Shown here one piece after another: positions 21,701 through 33,817 of a DNA stretch of 64,000 nt. How positions within the stretch are numbered: the first letter of the stretch is position 1; each line of letters starts with the position of its first letter. Position numbers and translations under genes: made by a program. The notes beneath the pieces are model-generated. The model was not told where the DNA came from and did not search any database. It saw nothing but the letters and a program-made list of their open reading frames with translations. Origin of the DNA: Xiphydria camelus (Eukaryota; Arthropoda; Insecta; Hymenoptera; Xiphydriidae); the NCBI GenBank assembly GCA_963678675.1, contig OY783201.1, positions 16,175,769 to 16,239,768 on the forward strand, in the 5' to 3' direction.

Positions 21701-22075
21701 GTAGTGATTTTTGTAGTTTTTTGGCCCGATTATTACCTAATAAAAGTTAAGTTAAATTAATATTAAGCTACAGGCAATAGAAGTAATATTATCTTAAGAA
21801 TCTATGAGGTATGTCCTTTCTATAGCTGGAGATTTCAATATTATCATATATCAGAGTGTATCATCTGTCAGTTCCGGGGAACATTTATAATTAATGAAAA
21901 ACTATTGAAGTTTTGACCCTAAGCCACTTTCAATATTGATGCGAGAATCTACATGACTAAATGCATGGTTAATTTATAATAATTTTTTGAAAGTCCCGGT
22001 ATACAAAAGTAATTTCTGAGCATGTTTCGCCAAGCAATCTGCTGTTCCCATGGCGATCACGTAATACGCCATCCG

Positions 22076-22398
22076 GTTCATTCGCAGCCAGCAGAACACA
22101 TGGTGCGTAATCTCATTTCGACTTGTAGCCTTGATATATATACGATATTTGCACAGTTGATCATCATAGTACTCTAACTGACAACGTCTTATATATATAT
22201 ATAATTACTGAAATATTACAGGAGAACATATCTCCAGGATGCAAATTTAATTTATTCAAGGCTCAAATCACTATCATCAGCCTGGCGGTAAATCAAAGTG
22301 AAACAGAAGACGATCGATGGAAAATATTAGTCCGTGAAGTATTGGTCGAAGTTTATGGCTCATCACTGAGTAATTATTCGGCGAAAGGATTACGGGGT
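22076..22398 (+). repeat. Inverted partial copy of the BEN-domain exon
   Basis: Plus-strand copy of minus-strand sequence 22988-23300, carrying a (TA)n expansion inside. Contains the codons for ...EVYGSSLSNYSAKG. An inverted duplication, not an independent gene. Confidence 0.85.
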
Positions 22399-22507
22399 AT
22401 ATTATTATATTATTATATTATAAAAATATTACTTTCGTAATATTGAGACCTTCAGCTATCGATTGGTCTAATTTTTATGCCCTGAAGCCCAACTTCTTGT
22501 ACACCAT

Positions 22508-22652
22508 ATGAGCCATTGAAAGCCAGAATGGTCTAAGTCACATTTCATGTAAGCTGAGATTTTTCAAATTATACTCAACTTTGCAGTCAAATAATGTCAG
22601 CTTATATGAAATGTGACTTATTGTTAGACCATTCTGGCTTTCAACGGCTCAT
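22508..22652. mobile_element. Short foldback palindrome
   Basis: Arms gagccattgaaagccagaatgg and its complement at the other end, between the two BEN-exon copies. MITE-like; no clear target duplication. Confidence 0.65.
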
Positions 22653-22710
22653 ATATCCAATGTCTAGATTGTGGCTAGATTGATTGCACTAATAGGAAAC
22701 ACGACTGATG

Positions 22711-24760
22711 TCATTTACCCAATTCCGTAGTTTTTTGCCGTTTCTGCTGTCGATCTTTTTTAGAAGTCTGCGCTTTACGCTTGTTATATGCGGTCTTATT
22801 AATATGAGCGATGAAATCTGATCTGTTCACAGTCGGACTGACCTGCTTGGCCCATTCTGAAATTAATTTGAAAGTAAACCAGACTGTAAATTGCAACGAC
22901 AAATTTGAGCACATTTTCCATGCTGAAAATCGTAGAATCCGCACCATACAATCCTTCAAATAACCGAGTGTCAATTGAGAGGCGTTCACCCCGTAATCCT
23001 TTCGCCGAATAATTACTCAGTGATGAGCCATAAACTTCGACCAATACTTCACGGACTAATATTTTCCATCGATCGTCTTCTGTTTCGCTTTGATTTACCG
23101 CCAAGCTGATGATAGTGATTTGAGCCTTGGATAAATAAAATTTGCATCCTGGAGATATCTCCTCCTGTAATATTTCAGTAATTAAGACGTTGTCAGTTAG
23201 AGTACTATGATGATCAACTGTATGAATATCGTATATATCAAGGCTACAAGTCGAAATGAGTATACGCACCATGTGTTCTGCTGGCTGCGAATGAATTGGA
23301 TCGATCTGAAAATTTTAGATGAACATATTAATTAAATTATGATTATTTGCGTGGTATCATCAAGTCGGTAAACAAAGATATTCTGCCATATTTTCCATCA
23401 AGCGTAATAGCAGTTATTCCAGTAAACAACTGAAGTACCAAAGATAAGTGGATTGAATATTCCAGTTATTTTTACAACAGTTTAGCGATCACAATGAACA
23501 GTGAACTTTGGAGAACGAAGTAAAAATTCCCAAGACAACTCTTGTAATGGAGTGAGAATGATTCTGCATACCTGAAAAGTTTCCATTGAGTTCAAATCAT
23601 TTTCTTGATTCGATTCGAACGAATATTTAATGGCTTTCAACAATAACTCCTTATGAAGTATATCCTTTTTGGTAACTGTGGAATGAGAAAAAATAGCAAT
23701 AACCACTTATCAAAGATCAATAACCACAATTATTAGCATCAGAGAAAAGTTGAGGGAATGAAATATAAACGCACTTTGAAAATATACACCATTGCATGAG
23801 TTTTAGCAGCCAATTTGTGTAAAATTGTAATAAATTATAGAACATGGTGCATGAGTCATCTGGTCAGCGCCTATCTTTATTACGATGACTCAACTAAAAA
23901 CTGCTGAAAAGAAACGTACCTTTCCAAGATATCGTGTCAGCCAGCGCTCGGACTGCACCATCTTCATTTTCCTTATCACTATCATTGCAGTTTGAATCCT
24001 CGCTATCATTGATATCGCCGGATGTGCAATCATCAACCCGAACGTTCGTTAATGAAGTTTGTTTGCTTTGATCATCCCCATTGCGAGCAGTACTGCTTGA
24101 ATGTGAAAGAGACGAATCACGTGCTTCTGTCAGGCTCGATATCCCAGTTGACAGCTCGGGAAGACTTGCGTTGGGATTTGAGACGTCAAGAAATACTCTC
24201 GTGGATGAACCGACATTTTGTGAGCATTCCTAGATGATGTTAGTTGGTGTGACAGGCTGATAAGTATCGTTGTCGGAATAGTTGAATGACGGTCCTGTGA
24301 ACGTTTGAGCCACATTTACTACGGGTATCATACCATCAAATAAATAATCATCTGCTTTAACATCCGGATGATTTTCCCTTTGGTGTCCAAATGCGTCAGA
24401 CATTCTTGTTAACTGTCTTGTAGCAGATGACGGAAGATCAGCATTGCTCAGAACTGCCTGATCCAGCTGTTTCAAACCAGTTAGTTCTTGTGTATTCCTT
24501 GATGGCCTATTTATTGTCAAGTCAAGAACGTTGGCAGCATACAAAGCAGAATAAGTACCACTAGTAACTGTAGCGCTTGGTGTTGTTGGTAAACGTGGTC
24601 GAGTATTACCGATAAAGATTGGCTTATCTTTTAAAATTCGTCTTGACATGTCTTTATGTAATTTTTAAATATTTTTCTGGATCTTCATTTCCTCCGCTTT
24701 ATTTTTGCGTTCTTGCAAGACACTGGCAGTGAATATTTTCTTCATTGGATCGTGAATCTC
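22711..24760 (-). pseudogene. BEN-domain protein, three exons, decayed
   Basis: Minus-strand exons 24760(?)-23920, 23675-23572 and 23305-~22711 join in frame at consensus sites (aaag|gtacgt, cacag|tt; ttcag|gtatgc, ttttcag|atcgat). Exon 1 encodes a Ser/Asn/Asp-rich low-complexity segment. Exon 3 carries a BEN-like domain (LVREVLVEVYGSSLSNYSAK ... RLFEGLYG). BEN domains mediate DNA binding and chromatin contacts. In-frame stops at 24230-24232 and just upstream of the first listed Met (~24665) argue for a pseudogene. The end is unclear: one frame stops at 22799, another gives a Lys/Arg-rich tail to 22711. An inverted copy of exon 3 lies at 22076-22398. Confidence 0.6.
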
Positions 24761-24829
24761 ATTAATTTGTTGATGAATAATGAGCCATTATTTTTCTACG
24801 ATATAAATGGAATATTGTGAATGAAATTA

Positions 24830-25089
24830 TTTTCTAGTGCTTACTTGAATAGAGTTATGAGCACATACCATCGTAGCGTGATGCGCATGCGTAGTCACGC
24901 TTTTCCGGCGATTCTATTGGACGAGGAGACCCACAGAGGTGCTCATTCAAAACTCGCAATTTTGCTATGGGTGCTTTGATCGCGGACACATGGTACAATC
25001 ATTGCTGTTAATGTTGTGTGTGTTCACTAAATCGATAGTGTTTTTTTTTCAATCGTGAGACTCGTCATTTATTAAATATCATCATTAAT
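24830..25089. promoter_or_regulatory. Putative bidirectional promoter
   Basis: Separates the minus-strand BEN gene from the plus-strand gene at 25090. It includes TGCGCATGCG (24882-24891), close to the NRF1/Ewg palindrome, and is richer in CpG than its surroundings. Function is inferred from position only. Confidence 0.35.
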
Positions 25090-25762
25090 ATGTCGAGAAA
25101 GTCATTAAATGAACTCGGAAAGAAACAATTTAAAGTTCGACTCGATAGAATCCGAGGACAATTTGAGGATGAGCAGCGAAACCGAAATGTGGCGAACATA
25201 CCAATTGAGCACATAGTGTGAATCAAAGGTATTTATTTCTCTCATCGAGTAAATACTTAAATGTTTAAATTACGGTGTCATGATATTGACAAAGGAAAGA
25301 ATTGACTGAATTCCTATGATATAGGAACATGATTCAAGGAAGAATGGACTTGATAGAGGTAGAGGGACCTAGACAAGAAGTTCAAGAACTTAGACAAGAG
25401 ATTCAAGAGCAGAGAAGAGAACAGGCCGAACCGAGAAGAGACGAAAGATTTTTAGACGTTAACAGAGAAATCGACCAAAATTATAACGAGTAAATATTTA
25501 ATTCTCAGCTATTACATTCTATACTCGTTGCACACTGATATATAATTGTTTATTTAGAATATCAAATTCTGTCATATTTTTCAATAACTACAATGTTATA
25601 TTTTGTAGGAATGTCGACGAGAATGGAAGCGATGATGAGCTTGATGCTGAACCTAGAGTTGCCAATGTTGATCCTGCAATTGTTGGACAAGAGCGAAATG
25701 ATGATGAAGATAATGAACCACAACACGAGAGGACGAGATTTTCAAAAATTTTGAATTTTTGA
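25090..25762 (+). CDS. Small spliced Glu/Arg-rich coiled-coil protein
   Basis: Three exons read through cleanly: 25090-25217, 25325-25489, 25609-25762. Sites are agt|gtgaat, tatag|gaac, cga|gtaaat and tgtag|gaat, with phases that match, giving about 148 residues. The N-terminus (MSRKSLNELGKKQFKVRL) is basic, the middle (QEVQELRQEIQEQRREQAE) is a predicted coiled coil, and the rest is acidic. Similar short 'SxxELxKKQ' leaders occur in TE-encoded proteins of insects, but I cannot name this one. Its 3' end may be truncated, because repeat-like sequence with 'ccgccatcttgaattttt' follows at once. Confidence 0.5.
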
Positions 25763-26340
25763 AAATATAACTTCATATTCGTCATCAGCGATCAAAAAAA
25801 CCCCCCTATATCAAATTTGGCATGAATCCGTTGATTTTCGAAAATCTCGTCTCCATATTGGATCCGCCATCTTGAATTTTTGAAATCCGATTTCAGATTC
25901 GTGATACGCGACCCAAAAAACTCCCTATAGTGAATAGGGTTTAAGTCCATTAACTTTTTGAAAATCATGATCTATTGATGGTTTTTGAGATTAAAAAAAA
26001 ATTTGACGTGATGGAAACAAACGGACACCGGATTCGAATTCAGCGACCCCAAAAACAAAAAGATATACTGGTCTGGTCAGAGGAAGCATTTCTTTGATTT
26101 TTTTTGGAGCTGTGTAATCTTATTACGGTCTGTGTTTATATGAAAATTGTAAATGAGGAGTATATTGCTATTCCTATCAATCAAGCTGAACTTGAATGAA
26201 TAATTTCATTCTATTGCTCTTTGTAAAAATTACTAGCTCATCCTATGATATTAAATAAACTGTTTTGATCTTAATATTTGCTGAATTTATACTACGCAAT
26301 GTAACTACCCAATCCTACGTAACTAATCCCAATCAACATA
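25763..26340. other. Repeat-like AT-rich sequence, no gene
   Basis: Two similar blocks (ttgaatttttgaaa...attcgtgatacgcgacc / attcgtcatcagcgatc) indicate a degenerate repeat. No coding signal. Confidence 0.45.
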
Positions 26341-27175
26341 GGGGAGAGGGTGGACCATTCGGCCAGGTGGAGGTTTAGGCCAGTATTAATATTTGTATTT
26401 TTATTTAAACTACCCGCCTCTGTAGCTTGTTATTCCATTTGTACATCGGATACGGTAATTTTCAACTAATTTTCATTGACTGATGTTGCTCAGACTTTGT
26501 GCAAAATTAAATGTGATTTAAAGTGATATTCAAAGTAAGTATTTGACTATTTAGCATTACGAAAATTTTGTCATAATTTCTAATTTTAGTCTGATAGTTT
26601 TGGTTCACAAATTTACTATTATTTATAACGGAAACCTAAATGTAAGTACCTTACCTTAAAATCTTTTTGAAAGTTTTGAAATATTTAATTAAACTAATTT
26701 AGTCCCCACGCGGGGAGCATTCGGCCAGCAAAAAAGAAAGTTATGGTAGGTGGAACGAAGAGAAAAGTTCTACAAGACTCCTCGTCCAGTGATTCCGATA
26801 TTTCAGGCAAGAATGCAGATTCCTCAGATGAATCCTTTTCTTCGTTGGAGATAATTGGAAATGACGGTTTTTCATTTAATTTACATGAGTTTGTCCTTGT
26901 GAAAGTCCTCAAAACTTCGAAGAAAAAGGAATACTGCTATTATATTGGTAAAATTGTCGGGTATAGGAGAAGACTTGACAATATCATTTCTCCGCAGACG
27001 AGGAAAGACAAACAATTTTAATTTCCCGATTGTGGAAGGAAAACAAGACGTTCCCAAAGATGATCCTGTAGGTTTCTCGCTGAATATGAGAATAAGAGAA
27101 TTAACGTAAAAAGTAAACCTGAGGCATTGAGAATTTTGCGAGATGTTAATTTATTTTTTAGGTAATTTTAGTAAA
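26341..27175 (+). mobile_element. Truncated pogo-like element
   Basis: Begins after TA with GGGGAGAGGGTGG and repeats of attcggcca, resembling the end of the element at 29832 (GGGGAATATCG...GTTGGCC). It contains the frame at 26743. The right end is missing. Confidence 0.45.
26743..27109 (+). pseudogene. TE-derived protein C-terminal part
   Basis: Starts with a Ser/Asp-rich stretch, then a region KKKEYCYYIGKIVGYRRR. After a single frameshift near 26990 it continues as RRGKTNNFNFPIVEGKQDVP to a stop at ~27109. The 'YYIGKIV...F.FP..E...V..DD' pattern is known from C-terminal ends of insect transposon ORFs, probably pogo/Tigger-type. No catalytic domain. Confidence 0.45.
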
Positions 27176-27228
27176 TTAGGTAATAATCAGGCCAAAAAAC
27201 AACAAAAATCACTGCACGTCTGACAGCT
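27176..27228 (+). mobile_element. Penelope-like terminal fragment
   Basis: Matches the left edge of the repeats at 20745 and 21575 (aggtaataatcaggccaaa) down to cacgtctgac, where it stops. The ribozyme core is missing. Confidence 0.7.
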
Positions 27229-27977
27229 AACCTCAATGTAAGGACTAACGCTTCTCTACCCCGACAGCAAAGCGTGGATTTACACGCTAGCCGCACGCAG
27301 TGCTGCCACGTAGTGGCACCACTATGGTCTCACCGTGGCGTGATCGCGTGGCGTACACAAACTAAAAGCACCGTGGCTACACAGTGAACACACTGAGTGG
27401 ATCACAGCGTAAAGACACAGTAGTTACACTCAGTGCAGTCAAGGTGCCTTTTTGACGTGCACACTTCGTAAATTTACCGACCATGAATGTCGGTAACTTC
27501 ATTGTCTTCACAAAATTTTTAACACGTCGTTTGCTGCCGCCGGCTCCGATCGGAGCCAGTCGACACTTCGCGCCTGTGCCGCCGGCTCCGATCGGAGACA
27601 CATTGACGTGCACATTACATATAATTATTCAGTCTGTTACTGGCACTGAGCGCGATGCAATCAATCTAAAAGTGGCAGCGAATGTGTTAAATTAGAAAAT
27701 AACAAAATTGATATAATAATAGGTTTGTTCCCAGAAAGCAATTTGTGACTAGTTACAAATTTTGATCTGCGGATGTGTGCGGTTGTAAATTTACAATTAA
27801 TTGATTTCACACCCCGATAGAAGAATTTTTAAATTAGAAAATAACAAAATTGATATTATAATAATGTTTCAAACAGTGCAAATTGTACTGAATTATTTCA
27901 TAAATAATGAATAATTAATTATCATAATCGCTACTGTTTTGAAAAAGAAAGTATCAAATTATTTTTAAAAATTTAAT

Positions 27978-27978
<1 letters not shown>

Positions 27979-28042
<64 letters not shown>
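27979..28042 (+). repeat. (TA)n microsatellite
   Basis: About 64 bp of AT dinucleotides; the same position in copy A has only five units. Confidence 0.97.
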
Positions 28043-28047
<5 letters not shown>

Positions 28048-28213
28048 GGCCTTTACACAATGCAACACTGAGATATCTCGGCAAAAATATTTAAAATTTA
28101 GTTTACGTTTGACATAGCTCGAAATCGGCTTTCGGCTTTATCTCACTAGTTACAGTACTGTTGCTTTCAGGTATCGATATTATATGTATAACTTAGTCGA
28201 CTTCCACCACAAA

Positions 28214-28293
28214 GAGTCGATGGCGCAATTGGTAGAATGCGAGAAGCGTTCCCAGTCTTCTAAAGATCGCAGGTTCGAGTCCTGGCCGGGTCG
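28214..28293 (+). ncRNA. tRNA-like Pol III module (copy B)
   Basis: Identical A-box and B-box to copy A, at the same distance from the right end of the element. Confidence 0.6.
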
Positions 28294-28314
28294 GGTTTGA
28301 GAAAAAAAAACCGA

Positions 28315-28353
<39 letters not shown>

Positions 28354-28879
28354 GTAGGCGGATAAGGCAGGCGGGAAATCCTACTTTATCGCCCCCTTTT
28401 TGCAAAATTCTACTTTTACCATCGTACTTACACTGCGTGACTGCAGTGTGGCTTCACGGTGCACAGACAGATGGACACCCCAGTGCATGCACTCGAATGC
28501 ACCGCGTGAAAGCAGGGTGCAGTCACTGTGGTGCCACTTTGCTATCGGGGTAGTAGACAGCTGAGGCGATGCGCGTGCCACGCCGCGGATTTTGCGAGAT
28601 GTAAATGTATTTGGATTTATTTCCAACTTAGGATCAGAAAGTTTTATATAGGTTTAAAATTTAGTAAAATCTGTAGGACATTGAGGTCATAACTGGCTTT
28701 GGCTCGATTATACGTAGCTTGAAGGACCTCGAGTCTCACACAAATACGGATTTAAATAGGTTATTTAGGTTCAGTAGAAGACTTCAGTTTTAGCATAGGC
28801 TAAAAGAGACTCAAAACGGGTTTTATTTAGGATATAATAGGCTTTGAATAGAATTTATTTTTCGACTCGGGAAGTTATT

Positions 28880-29620
28880 TGTCCTTCATACGCAATCAAA
28901 GTGAGGTTAAAGAGGTTAGATAGAAAGTAACTTATCTGATGGCAATTCTTCTGAGATACTGCCGTCCCCTTTCCTGCTCTTTATGTACAAGCAACCAGAG
29001 AAAAATAGCACTGCATCCGTTCACTATCTCAATTATTCGAAAAAAATGCAAACGATTATCAAACTATACGGAGAGTTGGTCACATTCACCACTATTGAGA
29101 TAACCGATGTTTTTCGGACTGAAACGTCTATTTGGTTCGTGTCTCCGCTGTCGGTATTACCATTTGATGGCACGTGTGTGTGTTTCAGCGCATCTGTGTA
29201 CACATTTCCGATCATGGCCGACTATCGCCGAAGATAGCCGGAATTTTTGGGACATTTTGACATATATATATTGGCCGAGAAATAGAATTCTCGATTTTTC
29301 GGCGCAAGGGGCGTGGCTTCGCGTTGCTAAGGATGAATCTCTGTTAATATGTAACTTATAAAATTTGTTCGGGTCTCTATCAATAAAGAATAATCAATTT
29401 ATATGGCGTAACTAAGCATAGTTTTGGTTATAACCATATACTTGTTGAGAAAATTCGATGTAAAATTTGAGGGGTACAGGGGGCAGACATTTTTCGTGTA
29501 CTGAGACACGGGTGCCCGCGACATCAGCGCTGTTGTTTCTGACGAAACTAACTTGAACGAACATGCCGCGAGACACTACCGTGTCTCTTGATCCGATTAT
29601 CGTAATGGGTATTGTGGGGG
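28880..29620 (+). repeat. Dispersed repeat, also at 59500-60330
   Basis: Long stretches agree with the second copy (e.g. gagatactgccgtc, gcgcaaggggcgtggcttcg, agacacgggtgc...cgcgacatcagcgctg). No inverted ends or coding domain found. Confidence 0.8.
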
Positions 29621-30196
29621 GTGGCTCATTTCGACTCGTCTGGTAATTACTTTCCGAGAACGTTGCGGGACTGCGGGCGCATCAGCAGCATACGTTTGTC
29701 GGAACACTTTTGATATTTCAAATCAGAGTATTTACATAACAAAAATAAATTACACTTATAAAGCTAACCTGTCAAGTCTGTAAGTCTTTTTTATATTTTA
29801 AATCAAACTATTCACATGAAAATAAATTATAGGGGAATATCGTCAGGGTTGGCCATACTTTTGACTCTTGCCCATAACTTTCGTGTAAAAAAGAATTCTG
29901 ATAATTATTGCGTATTTAAAAAGATACGGAAAAAAGAAAACTTTTTCGAGGTATTACGAATTGATTGGATGAAAAATAAAGAGGTAATGGGGATTTAAAA
30001 AATTAAAAATACTGTCAAGGTTGGCTCTTGCTCTCTAGGTTGGCCTACCGCTGAAAATCGACGAAATATACGCTGTTATGATTGAAAATGACCTGGCAAA
30101 CTGAGTGAATGAAATAAATAGAAAGCCAAATTCATTTTTTTATTTTATTGAACAAAAGATTACAAGGTCATGTCTGATTTATTATTCTGAACTAAA

Positions 30197-30574
30197 TTAT
30201 CCTGAATCGCAGTTTTGACAAATGAAGTAGCTGTTCGTAATTTTCGCGCACTTCAAATGCACTTCTCTTTTGCATTCAATGATTGCAACGGAATTGTTAC
30301 TGTTCAAGCGATGAGGCATCGCTTTCAAACAGATGAGGCAAGAGTCCTCATCTTCATCCGAAGAGGGCTTTTTCTGCACTTTCTTGGGTGGACGACTTCG
30401 TTTTGCTGGTGTATTTTTAGCGGACTTCGTTGGGGTTTGTGCTGCGCCTTTTTTGGGCGTCTTCGAAACATCTCGCTTTTCTTGCTTCTCGCGCATTGTG
30501 GAGAGGCTCTCTGGCGAAGTCAGAACTGTGCTGTTCCTGGGGCGACGTTTCCGTTTCGATTTTTTTGCTGGCAT
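30197..30574 (-). pseudogene. pogo-like transposase C-terminal tail with zinc finger
   Basis: About 125 codons: a Lys/Arg-rich linker (KSKRKRRPRNSTVLTSPE), Ser/Asp-rich spacer, then a Cys/His finger CLICLKAMPHR...CKREVHLKCAK...FICQNC. Insect pogo/jerky-type transposases end in this way. The catalytic part is absent, so an internally deleted copy is likely. Confidence 0.5.
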
Positions 30575-30694
30575 GGCATGCGGACTTCACTGCTTTATAA
30601 AATCATATTTTACTTTCTAAACGTTTCGTAGAATCAGAAAATGATGAAGTGTTGCTATTACCCTGAAAAGAGAAAAAATCACGGTGGGTTAAGG

Positions 30695-31010
30695 CCCAGC
30701 GCCCACGGTGCGACCGTTTTAAGACAAAGGTTGCAAACCAGTTGAGCTTGCAACTGTTTTCCAACCTCGGCAGCGTATAGAAGTGTTGAGCCGCACACGA
30801 GTCGCGATTCGGATGAAACTAGTTTGCAATCGTCACAAATCGGTTGTACGCAACGACCCAGCGCCCACGGTGCGACCGTTTTGAGACAAAGGTTGCAAAT
30901 CAGTTGAGCTTGTAACTGTTTTCAAACCTCGGTAGCGTATAGAAGTGTTGAGCCGCACATGAGTCGATTCGAATGAAACTAGTTTGCAATCAGTTGTACG
31001 CGACCATGGA
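30695..31010 (+). repeat. Duplicated Harbinger left end
   Basis: Two direct ~160-bp copies starting cccagcgcccacggtgcg at 30695 and 30857. Confidence 0.85.
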
Positions 31011-31830
31011 TCCACGGTCGCAGTTACGTTGGTGCTCACCATCAGCGCGTAGCGGTATATTTCGGGTACCTAGACCGCGAATGCGCTCGCGTTCTCACAC
31101 CTGTCAAGGACCGGGATTAGATTATAAAAGATCTTTTACAAAGATCTTTTATACCTAAAATATATTTGACTAAAACTTGACTGTGTAACATATCAAATTT
31201 TTAAAATATTTCTGCTATAAAAGTTGTTATACTAAAAGTAATAGGAAATTGCTACATTTTACAAAGCTTTTACCCTAGCTTCTACCCTCATGCGATACAT
31301 CAATGCATCAGGGAGACGGGGCATGCATCTGCGTACGGGGTTCTCCCGAAACGGAGGCATTTCCTCGATTTCGAATTACGGGCATCCCCGGTCAATCCCT
31401 TGCGTACCCAGCCCGATTATAAGGATTATAACCGGCCGAATTGGGACGCAGGTTTTCGATCCAACCGAGGGCCCGTTTACGCCGAGCGTTTGCTTTATTT
31501 CTTCTTTTCCAGTATTAAACTTGTAGCACGTGTTACGCTGCACTTTCTCCAGCCTTTCGGAAACCCTGCAATAAAACCGCCAAGGGTCCCTTTCCCCGAA
31601 AGCCTGTCCTGCTTTTCGTCGCGCCTAGCAGTGGCAGTTTTATTGCAGCGCACCGTACCCCGATGTGCACGTGTGCGCCCACTGAGCCTTTTCTCACGGT
31701 GTACGGAATCTTTTTCGAAAGGCAATTGTTTCTGGCCTTTTGTCGCGAGCGGACCTCTATCGCCTCTGCAAAATAAAGACCACCGCCCCATCCACCTCGC
31801 GCAGCGACTGAACGTTTTGTTTATTTCAAA

Positions 31831-33817
31831 ATGAGTGATCAAGAAGTGAACTTACAATTGGTCAGAGAGGTGGAGAAACACGAAGAACTGTACAATTATA
31901 AACTTCCTGGGTATTCAAGAAAAGACGTGACGGAGAAAGCATGGCAAGAAGTGGCTGCAGAAGTAAATATGTCAGGTATGAAAACTTGTGTAATTTATTA
32001 ACCATTATTTTATAATAAATTATAATGTTATTCCGTATTTCACTCTGGTACTGCGAATTTCCACTGCCATGGTACACATGCACGAGGAGAAAGAAAATAG
32101 TTTGCTAAATAATTTCTCAAAGTAGTTGCTGAAGAACCTTCTTGTATCACCAAGTCTTGTATTTCTATGTTGTTCGATACTTCCACTCTCTCTTTTATTT
32201 CTCCCATATCCTGGGAGCTGTACTGAATTCCCTCTCGTTTTCGTATGAAGTTGTGAAGGATGCAGGAAGCTCTTACTATATTATTCACTGTTGTTGGATC
32301 ACGACATCGTATGGGCCCATTAAGCACCGCAAACTTTTCTGCTGCCATTCCAAACACACATTCAATAGATTTTCTTCCTCGGCTCAATCTGTAATAAAAT
32401 ATCTTCTTCACGTTGTCGAGGGTTTTGCTTGAATAGGGCCTCAATAAATTGCGTGCCAATGGGAACGCTTCATCTGCGACAAAGTAGTAGGGAAATCGGT
32501 GTTTGTTTCATCATATCGCAATGGGGAAGGTAAAGGGATGTTAAAACCGCCATGGGTTAACCAGTAGTTCATTGCACAGGCTTTGAATATACCCCCATCA
32601 CTGTTACGTCCAGCGAAACCTAGTTCTATCATGGTGAACAGGCCATCTGCATCGCAGCATGCCAGTATTACAGTAGAGTGGAAGTGCTTGTAGTTGAAGT
32701 TTTCAGAGAACCTGTATTTGGAAATTTCTCAATTCGGATGTGCTTTCCGTCCAGGGCTCCAATACAATTGGGAAGGTTCCATAACAGCTCACAACGTTCA
32801 GCAGTATGTTTAAAGTCTTCTCGTGTAGGTACAGGCATATAAATGTCGCGCAGTACGTCCCAGATAACCTCTGTAGTTTCTTTGATAATTCTTCTCACTG
32901 TGCTCTCACCTCGTGCAAAATATAATGAAAGTGATACAAATGTTTCACCAGTACCCAAGTACCTGTAACAAAGGAAATAAAAAATCAAAAGAATGTAAAA
33001 TGAAAAATGTTATTGACACTTATGATGATGCTATTGTTTATATTGTTTGATTTCAGCTTCTGAGTGCAAAGGAAAGTGGCGCAATCTTCGAACCGTTTTC
33101 ATGCGAAAAATGAAACCTCCACCAAGTGGATCTGGGGCGAAGAAAAAGGCATACTATTTGGAAACAGCCATGCAATTTTGTTTGCCATTTATAAAAACAT
33201 CGGCTCCTCCTTCATCTGGAAATTTGCCGCCAGTACCACGTGACTCAATCGATGATGATTTTGAAGTTGTTGAAAACACAAAAATATCTTCTGATAATGA
33301 CTCTATGACGGATCTCTTACGCCCGGTAGAATCCTTACAAGTATCACCTACACGATCATCAACCTCCGACTCCCCAGCCTTTATACAGTCTCAACAAAAT
33401 ACATCAGCAGAACAAAAATATTCCTTATCAAAACGGTTTTCATCGTGTACTTCAGCAAAGAGAAACTTCACATCGAGGAATAAATCAGCAGCAACAGACG
33501 CAGATGAAAGCGTTGCCGACTATTTCAGAGCCAAAAAAGCAAAAATACAACAGGCCAACGTAGAGAATAGCCCTCAGAAAATTGACAGGCATCAGGGCCT
33601 CAAAATGATTCTTCTTAGTATGTTACCGGAACTGGAAGAACTGAGTGATTCGCAAATTAAATGCTTCAAACGCCGAGTATTATCACTCATTGATGAAATA
33701 TCGATTGATTCTTCCTGTATATCGCAAACGTCGCATGCGACGCAAACGTCGAACGTGTCGCATGCCAAAGACTTTTATAACAGTTTCTCACAGCATCTTC
33801 CAAATGCAGATAACTAA
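31831..33817 (+). pseudogene. MADF-BESS DNA-binding protein of the Harbinger element
   Basis: Exon 1 31831-31976 (tcag|gtatga) and exon 2 33057-33817 (gatttcag|ctt). Exon 1 gives MSDQEVNLQLVREVEKHEEL, the start of a MADF domain, which continues in exon 2 as SECKGKWRNLRTVFMRK. A Ser-rich linker follows, then a BESS-like C-terminal motif (LKMILLSMLPELEELSDSQI). Exon 1 has one extra A in the run at ~31918-31924 that shifts the frame; without it exon phases match. In PIF/Harbinger elements such a protein acts with the transposase in DNA binding. The intron holds transposase exon 2 on the other strand. Confidence 0.8.

Larger units (their letters stand above)
20725..21790 (+). mobile_element. Penelope-like element remnant
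   Basis: A decayed frame resembling the N-terminal region of Penelope-type proteins (21069-21569) is flanked on both sides by ~200-bp palindromic repeats (20725-20935 and 21560-21770) that share taataatcaggccaaacaac ends and a hammerhead motif. Flanking direct/inverted repeats with hammerhead ribozymes are a known feature of Penelope-like elements. RT and GIY-YIG parts are absent. Another end fragment sits at 27176-27228. Confidence 0.65.
27259..28550. mobile_element. CCCCGAYAGC-ended DNA transposon, copy B
   Basis: Same ends, TA flanks and interior as copy A (2392-3610). Differences are chiefly a longer (TA)n at 27979-28042 and a longer (CT)n at 28315-28351. Very high identity implies recent activity. 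Confidence 0.85.

Noticed and set aside
31290..31834. Overlapping frames of 78-144 codons on both strands
   Set aside because: GC-rich leader upstream of the MADF gene; no domain and no splice pattern beyond that of the MADF gene itself.
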